A stretch of DNA of 64,000 nucleotides from assembly GCA_020719045.1 (NCBI GenBank), contig DYQY01000002.1, positions 70,360-134,359 of the forward strand, written 5' to 3'. The notes beneath the pieces were generated by a model. It saw only the letters and a list, made by a program, of their open reading frames with translations. It had not been told where the DNA came from and ran no database searches. Source of the DNA: Candidatus Termititenax sp. Its GTDB lineage: Bacteria; Margulisbacteria; Riflemargulisbacteria; GWF2-35-9; DYQY01. Within the stretch, counting starts at the first letter, position 1, and every line of letters begins with the position of its first letter. Shown piece after piece: positions 35,629 through 44,439 of the stretch. The position numbers and the translations under genes are program-made.

Positions 35629-36555
35629 TTACGCTAATAAGTTAGGGACATTCTCTTCTCTGGCCCTTTTTGCTATCCCTTGTTTAATATTTCTCAAGAA
35701 ATCACCCTTAACAGCAGAAGTTGCTTTATTTAACATTTCAAGCTTAGCTTCAAGCCTATAGGAACCATCACTCATCATCGCCTCAGAAGAGAATACGTAT
35801 TTGTATACATTGTCTTTTTGAGTAGTTGTTTCGAATCTATATGGCCTAACAATTGTTTTAACTCTTTCTTCTTTTGTATACAATGAATTTAGTACTCTTT
35901 TTCCATGCTCAGTAATATTAAACTTACATTCATGAACAGAACTACCTTTAGATATAACGTTTACAATATCTAGATAACTCAAAGTTTTAAAAATGAAAAG
36001 GAATATAAACTGTTTATTATTAAACACTTCACCTTTAGAATAATAGAACTTTTCAGGATCGTTATAATCTCTAAAGAAAGCATATCTAGTTGTTAATAGT
36101 CTGTATAATGTCTCAAAAGAAACTACATCCTCATCACAAAGGCCATGCAGAGTTTTCACTATAGATTTACGCTTATTTACTAAATCAAAATCATTGTTAG
36201 TAAAAGGGGTATTAAACACAAGAGGAGATTTATAATATTCATTATAATCTCTAGTAAAAAACAAAAATTTAAACATATTATCAAACAAAAAATCAGTACT
36301 TTTAATTTTGTTTACTAATTCCTGGTTTACTTTCCATGTTTGGTCTTCAACATAGATAAATTTTGTTATTAATAAAAAAAGTGAAATATAATTGGCTAAA
36401 TCTTTTGGGAACTTGTAGTCGGCAGCTAAATTCTTGACCCTTGCTTTTAATGTTTTCCGCTTGTTTAATATATCCATCTCTTCTGTATGAACCGAAGACA
36501 GATACTCTTCCACAAAACAAATTACATTGCCATGATCCTTATATGTCGCTTCCAC
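35629..36555 (-). CDS. Protein of unknown function upstream of nif3
   Basis: I do not recognise this 308-residue protein. It is mostly helical, Phe/Tyr/Lys-rich, has no signal peptide or clear membrane segment, and includes a segment (CKFNITEHGKRVLNSLYTKEERV, about 213-235) that could be a winged-helix turn. The C-terminus is basic (KQGIAKRAREE). It begins with GTG after a G-rich ribosome-binding site and is directly coupled to nif3. Upstream are two TGTATACA-like motifs that may regulate it. Confidence 0.6.
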   Translation of the reverse strand: MEATYKDHGNVICFVEEYLSSVHTEEMDILNKRKTLKARVKNLAADYKFPKDLANYISLFLLITKFIYVEDQTWKVNQELVNKIKSTDFLFDNMFKFLFFTRDYNEYYKSPLVFNTPFTNNDFDLVNKRKSIVKTLHGLCDEDVVSFETLYRLLTTRYAFFRDYNDPEKFYYSKGEVFNNKQFIFLFIFKTLSYLDIVNVISKGSSVHECKFNITEHGKRVLNSLYTKEERVKTIVRPYRFETTTQKDNVYKYVFSSEAMMSDGSYRLEAKLEMLNKATSAVKGDFLRNIKQGIAKRAREENVPNLLA

Positions 36556-36685
36556 TAAATTCCCCCCTTTTAGTTTATCGACCGAAACCCCGAATAATCA
36601 GTCAAAATAACCCCCCTGTATACAAGGGTCTGAATCTAGTTTACCATAAAAAAACAAAAAGTCAAAACTATGTATACAAAAAAGT
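36556..36685 (-). promoter_or_regulatory. Intergenic region with two TGTATACA-type motifs
   Basis: This 130-bp gap precedes the unknown gene and follows the epimerase. It holds palindromic TGTATACA near 36671-36678 and a CTGTATACA near 36617-36625, about 54 bp apart, plus G-runs in the ribosome-binding region of the downstream gene. I see no confident -35/-10 pair. Confidence 0.3.
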
Positions 36686-37612
36686 TTACTCGCTACAAAG
36701 CACTGAAATGCCCTGTAGTAAATCATAACGAGGGGAAAAAGAAAAATCATTTTTAATTCTAGATATATCTGCTACCGAGAACTTAATGTCTCCTTTACGT
36801 ACATCCTTGTATACAACCTGTACATCTTTACTATATACCTTCTGAAAAACCTTAATCAAATCGGTCAAAGAACTCTGCACGCCAGAACCTACATTGTATA
36901 TTGAAAAATCAGAATACGACATCATCATCATTATATTAGCGGTTACAATATCTTTAATATACACAAAATCTCTAGTTTGACTGCCGTCACCAAAAATTGT
37001 TACATCTTGTCCCTTAAAAATTCTTTCCTTAAATATAGAAATAACCCCCGAATAATCACTAGAAGGATTCTGCCTTTCACCGTATACATTAAAATACCTT
37101 AAACCCATAAACTGAGTAGAACCTTTTTCACTGTATATCACGGCTAAATCCTCATTAATCATTTTGTGCTCACCATATGGGCTTGTTGGATGTAATTGCA
37201 TAAATTCATTCTTAGGCAAAACAGGGCCATCTCCATATACTGCTGCTGAGGACGCAAAAACGACTTTGTCCACTCCTGTCCTCTGCGCATGTTTAAATAT
37301 ATTTTCAGTGCCTGCAACATTTACTGATTTTGTATTTTCTGGCTCGTTGATTGATTTCTGAACAGAAGCTATCGCAGCTTGATGAAAAACAACATCAAAC
37401 TTTCCCTGCTCAAACAGTTTAGCAACAGCATCTTCATTACGGATATCCATATGTATAAATTCAATATTCTTCTGATCTATATGAGCTAAATTTTCAAGAC
37501 TTCCTGAAGATAAGTTGTCCACAATCGTGACTTTATGGTCAAGCAAAACAAGTTCTTCAACAATATGAGAGCCAATAAATCCAGCGCCACCAGTTACTAA
37601 TGTTTTATCCAT
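36686..37612 (-). CDS. NAD-dependent nucleotide-sugar epimerase/dehydratase
   Basis: An extended short-chain dehydrogenase of 308 residues, most like UDP-glucose/UDP-GlcNAc 4-epimerase. It shows the NAD loop GGAGFIGSH (8-16), FASSAAVYGDGP with the catalytic Ser/Thr, YGEHK as YxxxK, RYFNVYGERQNPSSDYSGV and the GDGSQTRDFVYIKDI block. It probably supplies a sugar nucleotide for surface polysaccharide. It overlaps the PfpI gene by 8 nt. Exact substrate is not determinable. Confidence 0.9.
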   Translation of the reverse strand: MDKTLVTGGAGFIGSHIVEELVLLDHKVTIVDNLSSGSLENLAHIDQKNIEFIHMDIRNEDAVAKLFEQGKFDVVFHQAAIASVQKSINEPENTKSVNVAGTENIFKHAQRTGVDKVVFASSAAVYGDGPVLPKNEFMQLHPTSPYGEHKMINEDLAVIYSEKGSTQFMGLRYFNVYGERQNPSSDYSGVISIFKERIFKGQDVTIFGDGSQTRDFVYIKDIVTANIMMMMSYSDFSIYNVGSGVQSSLTDLIKVFQKVYSKDVQVVYKDVRKGDIKFSVADISRIKNDFSFSPRYDLLQGISVLCSE

Positions 37613-38114
37613 TCAAATACTCCCTTATATTTTTTGTAAACGACTGAGCAGCTAATGCTCCATCTGCCGTAATGATATTACCATCAACTTCTACTTCTCT
37701 AGCTGTATATATTACTCCTTTATTCATTTTAATTTTTTCTGCATCTCCATGGAAAACCGTTGCTTTCTTGCCATCCAATATCCCAGCCCCTGCTAATAGT
37801 AATGGAGCCATACATATAGCTGACACAAGCCTATTTGAAGAATAAAAATTATTAATAATTTCCTTTAACGTTAGATTATCCAAATAAGAATAGCCACCTG
37901 GACCACCGACCAAAATCAGAGCATCAAAATCTTCAGGAACAATATCTTCAATTACATTATTCACCATAAAGGTGCCACCTAATTTACCAGTAGCCAAACC
38001 TTTCTTGCTCGAGAATACTTTGACATCAAACTCCTCAGAAAGTCCACTATACGGCACGAATAATTCTTCATCCCTAAACCCCTCAAAAGCAATGACAACA
38101 GCAATACGCTTCAT
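37605..38114 (-). CDS. DJ-1/PfpI family protein
   Basis: The 169-residue protein is a class I glutamine-amidotransferase-like alpha/beta protein: ALILVGGPGGYSYLD (a conserved Gly-rich turn), the nucleophile-elbow Cys in SAICMAPLLLAGAGIL, and HGDAEKI in the position of the partner His. Relatives include the chaperone or deglycase DJ-1 and PfpI proteases; activity is not predictable. The ATG at 38114 overlaps the DUF3307 stop (TAATG); an earlier GTG adds two residues. Confidence 0.9.
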   Translation of the reverse strand: MKRIAVVIAFEGFRDEELFVPYSGLSEEFDVKVFSSKKGLATGKLGGTFMVNNVIEDIVPEDFDALILVGGPGGYSYLDNLTLKEIINNFYSSNRLVSAICMAPLLLAGAGILDGKKATVFHGDAEKIKMNKGVIYTAREVEVDGNIITADGALAAQSFTKNIREYLNG

Positions 38115-38836
38115 TAGCACAGCCCAATAATTAACTTGACAGGGAAAAACAACACTATAAATATAAACAAGGTCAAATGTTCAATCGTAAATCTTCTTCC
38201 ATCATACACTAATCGTTTCTTTAATATTTGCCTTAAAACAACTATTGATAATACCCCTACCCAAAACAAACTACCTATTAACATTAAAAAGATACATACC
38301 CTAATAAACATCGAGAAATAGTCATGCCTAAGAACCTCAACACGTAAATCAACAGTTCTATCATAATAATAAAGAATAACGGAGATTCCATATGAAACAT
38401 AAACAGAAAAACAAACAGTAAAAAGCAACATCAAAGTAGCATTATTACTTAAACCAACAATGCTTTTAACTAGCTCAAAAAAAGAAGTTGTAATAAGTCC
38501 ATCTCCAATAAAGAAAAACATAGAAGAGAGAATTAAAACGTGCAATGCTTGGTCAATAAAAAAATGAGACAATTCCTTCTGAATAATATTTCTTTGAAAA
38601 AAAAGCTTTATCTTATCTATAAAATAATGTGTCACAGAAACCAAAAGGAGCCATATAAAAAACCCAAAATTTAAAGAAACTGGAAATAATAAAACAAATG
38701 CCAGCAAGAAAAAAATGCCAACATGAAAAAAAATACCAATTTTTGATTTTATTTTTAATTTATACATGAAATTATTCTGCAAAACAAAATCCGATAACAC
38801 GTGTGCTAATAACAAACAAACAAATATATTTAACAT
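38114..38836 (-). CDS. DUF3307 family integral membrane protein
   Basis: The 240-residue protein has about six membrane helices and the motifs of DUF3307: HVLSDFVLQNNFMYKLK at the start, SVTHYFIDKIKLFF and HFFIDQALHVLIL. The histidines and aspartates within helices suggest a metal site or lipid-modifying membrane enzyme, but the family is uncharacterised. AAGGAG precedes the ATG. It sits 16 nt after the giant Ig-like protein gene and may be cotranscribed with it. Confidence 0.85.
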   Translation of the reverse strand: MLNIFVCLLLAHVLSDFVLQNNFMYKLKIKSKIGIFFHVGIFFLLAFVLLFPVSLNFGFFIWLLLVSVTHYFIDKIKLFFQRNIIQKELSHFFIDQALHVLILSSMFFFIGDGLITTSFFELVKSIVGLSNNATLMLLFTVCFSVYVSYGISVILYYYDRTVDLRVEVLRHDYFSMFIRVCIFLMLIGSLFWVGVLSIVVLRQILKKRLVYDGRRFTIEHLTLFIFIVLFFPVKLIIGLC

Positions 38837-38852
38837 TTACTCGTCTCCTTTA

Positions 38853-41800
38853 CTATTTAATATCAAAAACGAAATCATAAAATACATCTGGAGAATAGAG
38901 CCTACGTGCTCGTATAATATACCTACCGCTTATTGGACTACAAACAACATTATTCTCAACTATTCCATTAGCGTTAGTTACTGACCTCCTATTAAAGTCC
39001 ACAATGGCTCCAAGAGGCTTCTGAACCAATTCCCACAAAATAGCATCATACGCTACTTTATTTCTGGTTTTACTATAAATAACATCAAGAGATAATGGAA
39101 CCCTTACTACATCTTTCTTAGACAAATATTCGCCAAATCCAGATAATGGCCTTATTAAATATTCACCATCAAAAACTCTAATATTATACTCAATCTTATT
39201 AGCTAGCAAATAAGAACTAATAACTAAACTATACTCACCGGGGTCATCAAAGGTGTTTTCAAATTTATATTCATCACCAATAGGAACGATGCGCTTAAGT
39301 GTCTTAATACTACCATCTACCTTTGATAAAATACGAATATCTAATTCAATGCCTGATTTACTTTCAACTAACCCAACCTTAGGAACAACTAAAAATGAAA
39401 ATGATTCTGTTTGATTTATAAAGGTCGAGTGATGTAATCTATCGACAACAGCTATATTATATATTGAGCCTGTCTTTGAATTAAGTTTAAACGACACCTT
39501 ATCACTCATCCACGGAATCATTCTATTCTTTGCAATAGAAACTGTAACATCTTCAATGTTATTTCGCACATCAGGGGTTAACAACACCTCAAGCATGGCA
39601 CTAGGTTCTATAAGCAGTTTCTCAACCTTTCTATTCTTGCCAACCTTAATACTTCCAGCAACAACCCTATCCTTATTGTTATATATCTTTAAGCGATATG
39701 GTTGTTGTCCAACAAACAAATCCATTTTATTTGAACGATTAAAAACTATTTTCTCATTATTAATAACAACCACATCATCACCAAAATCAACAGGAGCTGG
39801 ATCGGCCTGTGACTCTTCTTGCTTAGGATTTTCTGCATCCACTGGTAATCCTACATAATTTAAACTCACTTCACTTGCCAAATCTTTTACGATATCAACA
39901 TTAAATATAACTGATGCCCTAGAATTTAATTCAACTACCTTTACAACAAATTTTCTTTCATAAGCCCTATTAATATCTGGCATAGAGGATCTTCCTTCAG
40001 AATCAGTCTTCGTTCTTCTAACAAAAGAAGCATCTTTAGCTACCTCATAAATCTCCCATTCAAGAGGAACGTTAGGAACAGGGTTGTTTAGTCTGTCTAC
40101 AAGTTGAATCTCACATAACCTGCTACCATCATTAACATTAACAACAACTTTTTCTGACTGTAACGGAACGAGCTTTAACAACCCACCATCCTTGTTCTTT
40201 TCAGCCGATTTCTTTTGTTTGATTTTTTCGCTAACAACAGATAAATCAAAAACGGTTTTAAGTTTATCTTGGAACTGAGGATAAGCTATTATTTTATACT
40301 TCCCTAAAGCTACTGGCGCTGTGAATTTTTGTTTTGCAAATCCATTAACATCTGTTTTACTCATTTTTTCTAAAACGACTGCACCTTTAGCGCCTTTTTC
40401 ATCGCTAATAAGCTGAAATATAATCGGCATATCCTGAACAGAATTACCATGTAAATCAAAAGCTTTAACAACATACATCTCAGGAATCTCTTTACCTACT
40501 AACACCTCTTGACTGTCCCCTGCAATCTTCTTAATGGATGATACAGAAAGACCAAGCACCTTCACATAATAAGAGACATACTCCCATTTACCGCCTCGTT
40601 TATAATAGGCCTTAATCTCTTTAACACCAGGATTCATATCAGCAACAAAATTAAAAGTAGATATCCCACGTCTATCGGTTTTAACAGTCTGAATATATTG
40701 TCTATTTTCACCCTTAACATCTACAGCATATGACCATCTAACTTGTTCTCCAACCATAGGGTTTTCATATATATCACTTAACTTAATTGATAAAACCTCA
40801 GCCAAAGACGCCCCTGGATTCAAAACCTGATTATTTCCAGAAAGAATTACTGCAGAGTAAAGCACTTCTGGCTTCACATCTACAACAACCGCCTGCTTAA
40901 CATCATTATCAAAATCAGAATAGACAACCACATTATACCTTCCTGCTTTTTCAGGCATCACAATATCAAACATTGCTATACCCTTCGCATCAGTAAATGC
41001 ATCAGCCCCAGCAGAAGTAGTAACCATCCTTCCAAAGTACATATCCATGCTTAATTTTGCTTTTTCAACAAAGTTTCCATATCTATCTACCACTCGCGTC
41101 TTATAAATCCCTTTATACTGTTTACCAGCAACATACTCTCTACTCTTATCATCTGCATCAACAATAATTAAACTATCAACACCTGACTCAGTAGCATCAA
41201 ACTGATAAAAAACTGAACTTGAATAAGAGGCATCTGTAACATACAAATAATACTTTCCTTTATTGTCAGGAACTTGGAAAGGAAGCACTGTATATCCAGT
41301 AGGACTTATCTCAACTTTTTTATTAAAATCATGCTTTAACACTTTTTTCGCATTATTAATACCATAAACAATAGTTCCCTTAGTTATTAAATTATCATTT
41401 TTATCATAGAACTGTGCCCCTACAGAGCTAACTTGTCTAAAAACCGGAAATCTTGGATTATCCTTTGCCACAAGTCTAATTCTTGTTGGTCTATCAGGAA
41501 CTGCTTTTACGACTATATCTTTTTCTAAAGTGTTAATTTTGGCAGTATAAATATAATCTCCCTTCAAGTTACCAAGAATCGGATTAAATTCTGCCATTCC
41601 TTGTCTATTAGTCTTCAGTTGATATACCTGTTCTGATTCTTTGCCTACAATTGCACCAGAAGGAGCTTTTTTCAGTCTTACTGATAAAAATATATCAACA
41701 ACTGGAGAAGCATTATTATCAGCAACAAAAACCTGAATTGGCTTATCTAGATTAGAACCAACAACGCCTTCTATAAAGTCAGGGACTACTATGCTAGATA

Positions 41801-44318
41801 TTTCTTCAGGGATAGCATTTATCTTAACCCAAGTTATTCTTGGTTTACCATCAACGAAATATTTACCTTTTAGATTAATAACATCTTTTTGATCACTAGC
41901 AACAAAATTAAAACTTACTCGTCCCTCTTTATCAGTTGCTAACGTATAATTTTGTAAATATTGAACTCCTCGCTTATAAACAATATATTCGATATTAACC
42001 TTCTCATCTGGCAGTACTGCTCCATACTGATCCCTCAAAACAAATTCAATAGGTTCAGCAAGCATCTGACTCGTGAAAACATTTAATACAGGCTTACTTA
42101 CTAAGTATAACTTATAGAAGCTTGGTTGCTTAGCAGATATCTTAAAAGACTGTCTTACTTTTCCAACTTGAGCAACTACAATGTTTTCTTTGCTATCAGA
42201 CTCGCCAACCTTAACTACAGCTCTCGCATAACCATCCAAATCAGTAGTTTCATCTAGATCAACAAAAGAGATATTCTTCTGCGTACTCCACTTAACCTCA
42301 GCATTTGGTATTGGGTTCTTTTTATCATCCAGAACATGAATAACTAATGGTTCAGAATTCTTTTCCCACTCAATAGTTTGATTGTTTCCAGTAACAATCT
42401 TCATTTGCGCAGCATTTCCTGGCATAACCAAAACCACAAAAGCAGCCTCATACTCAGGAACTTTTGGAGAAGAAGCAATAACCTGAAAATAACCCACCAC
42501 CTCTGGCGTTCTAAAGTTAACAATAGCAATACCATTTTTGTCTGTGCGGATTCTCTTTGCCTCTAACTCCTCAAAAGTACTTGTTTGAAAAGAAAAATCA
42601 ATAGGGATATGAGGACAAGGATTACCTTTATCATCTAAAACCTTAACTTTAAAAGGTGCTTTTAATGGAATACCAATGATTGCTTCAACTTCCTCTTGAC
42701 CTAAAGCAATTATCTCAACTGGCTTTGTTGACTCACTCTGAACAGTATAAGCAAATTGAGAGTTAGTTCCTTCAAGTTTAGCAATTATTAAAGATCTACC
42801 AGAATTATCACTTAAACGATAATCAAAACTTACCTTACCCTTCTTATCAGACTTTGCTTCAGCAAAAACAAAAGGCTCGTTCTTTTCATCAATGTCTTGT
42901 TCTAATAATTGAACCTTAGCCCCTGGTACTTCATTCTTATACTGGTCATAAACTTTTAAAACAAAAGCCTTCCTCATCAATTTACCTGCTCTTTGAAAAA
43001 CCATTGCTCTATTTGTTACATCACTTATAATAAAAGGCGCCTCTGGCTCTGTTTTAAAAGCATAAACAAATTTATTACCCTTAACATTTAGCTGAAGTTC
43101 ATGATTACCTACTTTATGACCGAATCGTAAACTTACTTTTAACTTACCATTTTTATCTGTAAAAACTGTCATAGGGGTTAAAAGCAATGGATTATTCTTA
43201 CCTTTTGCAGTAAAGCTCACCTTTACTCTTTCATTTGCTATTATTTCACCCAACGCATTAACAAATTCAAACTCAACCCCATCTAACCTTGAAGCAACTT
43301 TATATATTTTTGATGTTAATTTAGTCTTAACAACAACTTCTTTTCTTTTCTGCTTCTCTATTCTTTCTGATACGACTGTTCTTTGGAAAAAGTTATTAGC
43401 GCCTCTAAATACATCAGAAACATTACTCTGCATTGTTCCAATGAAGCTATTTCCAGTCTTACTAATATTATTAACATATATAAAAAGATAATTATTTCTG
43501 AAAACCGCTAAAAAATGATCAGTGATTACTGAAACTCTTTTTTCAAGAACACTTACACCCTTTTCGCCAATGTGAAATAAAGAATTATCATTACTATATG
43601 TAACATCTGCAACCTTAGATAACCCCTTACCCATAAACCCGCCAACAGGCTTTGCATTATCCTTAACAAAACCAAATAACGATGATATAGCCTTAAATAC
43701 AAATTTATTGAACTCTACAAAAAAATTCCACAATATACTTAGATATCTTGATGTTTCCCTTAAAACACCCTTAAAAAGCTTACCATATGATATTTTTGAT
43801 GATTCTGTTTTATACCTAAAATCAACAACGATATTCTTAACATTAATTACAGCTCCATCTTTCTCAGAGAAAACATACTCAGTATCAAAGACCCCATCAA
43901 ATAATGGCATCTTATCTTTATTTATTGTTACTTCAGGATCTGAAACAGACGCTTTACACGATATATCCAAAATCTGTTTTTCTAAAATAGATTCTTGTGG
44001 AAAACGAAACTCTAAATTAATAAAATTTTTCTGTTTATCCATAATCGACAACTGATACAGCTTATTTGCATCATAATCTAAGTTAACTGAACGATAAACA
44101 TTATCTCTTTTCTGCCAAGCAATACTCTTATCGTTAAGTAGTACGTTCTCCAAAACAAAACTATCACCTATTAAAAAGAATGACTGATTTTTTGTATCAA
44201 AAGCTACTGATGAACGATAATCCTGTGTTGGACCATAAAAAAAGAAATATATTAATGGGATGGAAACAATAAAAAGAAGATACATGCCTAATAATATTAA
44301 TAAGAGTTTCTTCTTCAT
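38853..44318 (-). CDS. 1821-residue membrane-anchored Ig-like (Big_1) repeat protein
   Basis: One N-terminal membrane helix (KLLLILLGMYLLFIVSIPLIYFFF, residues 4-27) is followed by a unique region to about 330 and then roughly a dozen repeats of 90-130 residues resembling bacterial Ig-like group 1 (invasin-type) domains. The recurring pattern is D-x-x-x-N-P-V-P-x-A/V-x-V-x-W/F, then TDxxGxA-x-x-x-F and G-x-Y-x-V-x-A, for example LDDKGNPCPHIPIDFSF and VVDRYGNFVEKAKLSM. No C-terminal anchor or sorting motif is seen, so it probably projects from the inner membrane into the periplasm. An adhesive or structural role is likely but unproven; the alpha-2-macroglobulin family was considered but no thioester motif is present. 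Confidence 0.8.
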   Translation of the reverse strand: MKKKLLLILLGMYLLFIVSIPLIYFFFYGPTQDYRSSVAFDTKNQSFFLIGDSFVLENVLLNDKSIAWQKRDNVYRSVNLDYDANKLYQLSIMDKQKNFINLEFRFPQESILEKQILDISCKASVSDPEVTINKDKMPLFDGVFDTEYVFSEKDGAVINVKNIVVDFRYKTESSKISYGKLFKGVLRETSRYLSILWNFFVEFNKFVFKAISSLFGFVKDNAKPVGGFMGKGLSKVADVTYSNDNSLFHIGEKGVSVLEKRVSVITDHFLAVFRNNYLFIYVNNISKTGNSFIGTMQSNVSDVFRGANNFFQRTVVSERIEKQKRKEVVVKTKLTSKIYKVASRLDGVEFEFVNALGEIIANERVKVSFTAKGKNNPLLLTPMTVFTDKNGKLKVSLRFGHKVGNHELQLNVKGNKFVYAFKTEPEAPFIISDVTNRAMVFQRAGKLMRKAFVLKVYDQYKNEVPGAKVQLLEQDIDEKNEPFVFAEAKSDKKGKVSFDYRLSDNSGRSLIIAKLEGTNSQFAYTVQSESTKPVEIIALGQEEVEAIIGIPLKAPFKVKVLDDKGNPCPHIPIDFSFQTSTFEELEAKRIRTDKNGIAIVNFRTPEVVGYFQVIASSPKVPEYEAAFVVLVMPGNAAQMKIVTGNNQTIEWEKNSEPLVIHVLDDKKNPIPNAEVKWSTQKNISFVDLDETTDLDGYARAVVKVGESDSKENIVVAQVGKVRQSFKISAKQPSFYKLYLVSKPVLNVFTSQMLAEPIEFVLRDQYGAVLPDEKVNIEYIVYKRGVQYLQNYTLATDKEGRVSFNFVASDQKDVINLKGKYFVDGKPRITWVKINAIPEEISSIVVPDFIEGVVGSNLDKPIQVFVADNNASPVVDIFLSVRLKKAPSGAIVGKESEQVYQLKTNRQGMAEFNPILGNLKGDYIYTAKINTLEKDIVVKAVPDRPTRIRLVAKDNPRFPVFRQVSSVGAQFYDKNDNLITKGTIVYGINNAKKVLKHDFNKKVEISPTGYTVLPFQVPDNKGKYYLYVTDASYSSSVFYQFDATESGVDSLIIVDADDKSREYVAGKQYKGIYKTRVVDRYGNFVEKAKLSMDMYFGRMVTTSAGADAFTDAKGIAMFDIVMPEKAGRYNVVVYSDFDNDVKQAVVVDVKPEVLYSAVILSGNNQVLNPGASLAEVLSIKLSDIYENPMVGEQVRWSYAVDVKGENRQYIQTVKTDRRGISTFNFVADMNPGVKEIKAYYKRGGKWEYVSYYVKVLGLSVSSIKKIAGDSQEVLVGKEIPEMYVVKAFDLHGNSVQDMPIIFQLISDEKGAKGAVVLEKMSKTDVNGFAKQKFTAPVALGKYKIIAYPQFQDKLKTVFDLSVVSEKIKQKKSAEKNKDGGLLKLVPLQSEKVVVNVNDGSRLCEIQLVDRLNNPVPNVPLEWEIYEVAKDASFVRRTKTDSEGRSSMPDINRAYERKFVVKVVELNSRASVIFNVDIVKDLASEVSLNYVGLPVDAENPKQEESQADPAPVDFGDDVVVINNEKIVFNRSNKMDLFVGQQPYRLKIYNNKDRVVAGSIKVGKNRKVEKLLIEPSAMLEVLLTPDVRNNIEDVTVSIAKNRMIPWMSDKVSFKLNSKTGSIYNIAVVDRLHHSTFINQTESFSFLVVPKVGLVESKSGIELDIRILSKVDGSIKTLKRIVPIGDEYKFENTFDDPGEYSLVISSYLLANKIEYNIRVFDGEYLIRPLSGFGEYLSKKDVVRVPLSLDVIYSKTRNKVAYDAILWELVQKPLGAIVDFNRRSVTNANGIVENNVVCSPISGRYIIRARRLYSPDVFYDFVFDIK

Positions 44319-44389
44319 TTTTTCCCCTGATTATCAACTTCTATACGTATGATTAAATTTTAATATTAAACATAAGGAAGCACAAGGCA

Positions 44390-44422
44390 TACGCAGAATT
44401 CTTAAAGAAAGAATTCTGCGTA
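44390..44422. repeat. Perfect 14-bp inverted repeat downstream of pfp
   Basis: TACGCAGAATTCTT, a 5-nt loop, and its exact complement lie 17 bp beyond the pfp stop, in the gap before the giant-protein gene's upstream neighbour. It would make a strong hairpin in either transcript but lacks a T-run. It probably ends or stabilises the glycolytic transcript. Confidence 0.6.
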
Positions 44423-44439
44423 AACACTCGGTAATAAAT

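Noticed and set aside
39556-39858. Open frame antisense to the giant Ig-like protein
   Set aside because: The sense frame shows clear repeated domain structure; the antisense frame is a by-product of codon bias.
38853-44318. Alpha-2-macroglobulin assignment for the giant protein
   Set aside because: No thioester CxEQ motif or bait-region arrangement; the repeats fit Big_1-type Ig domains better.
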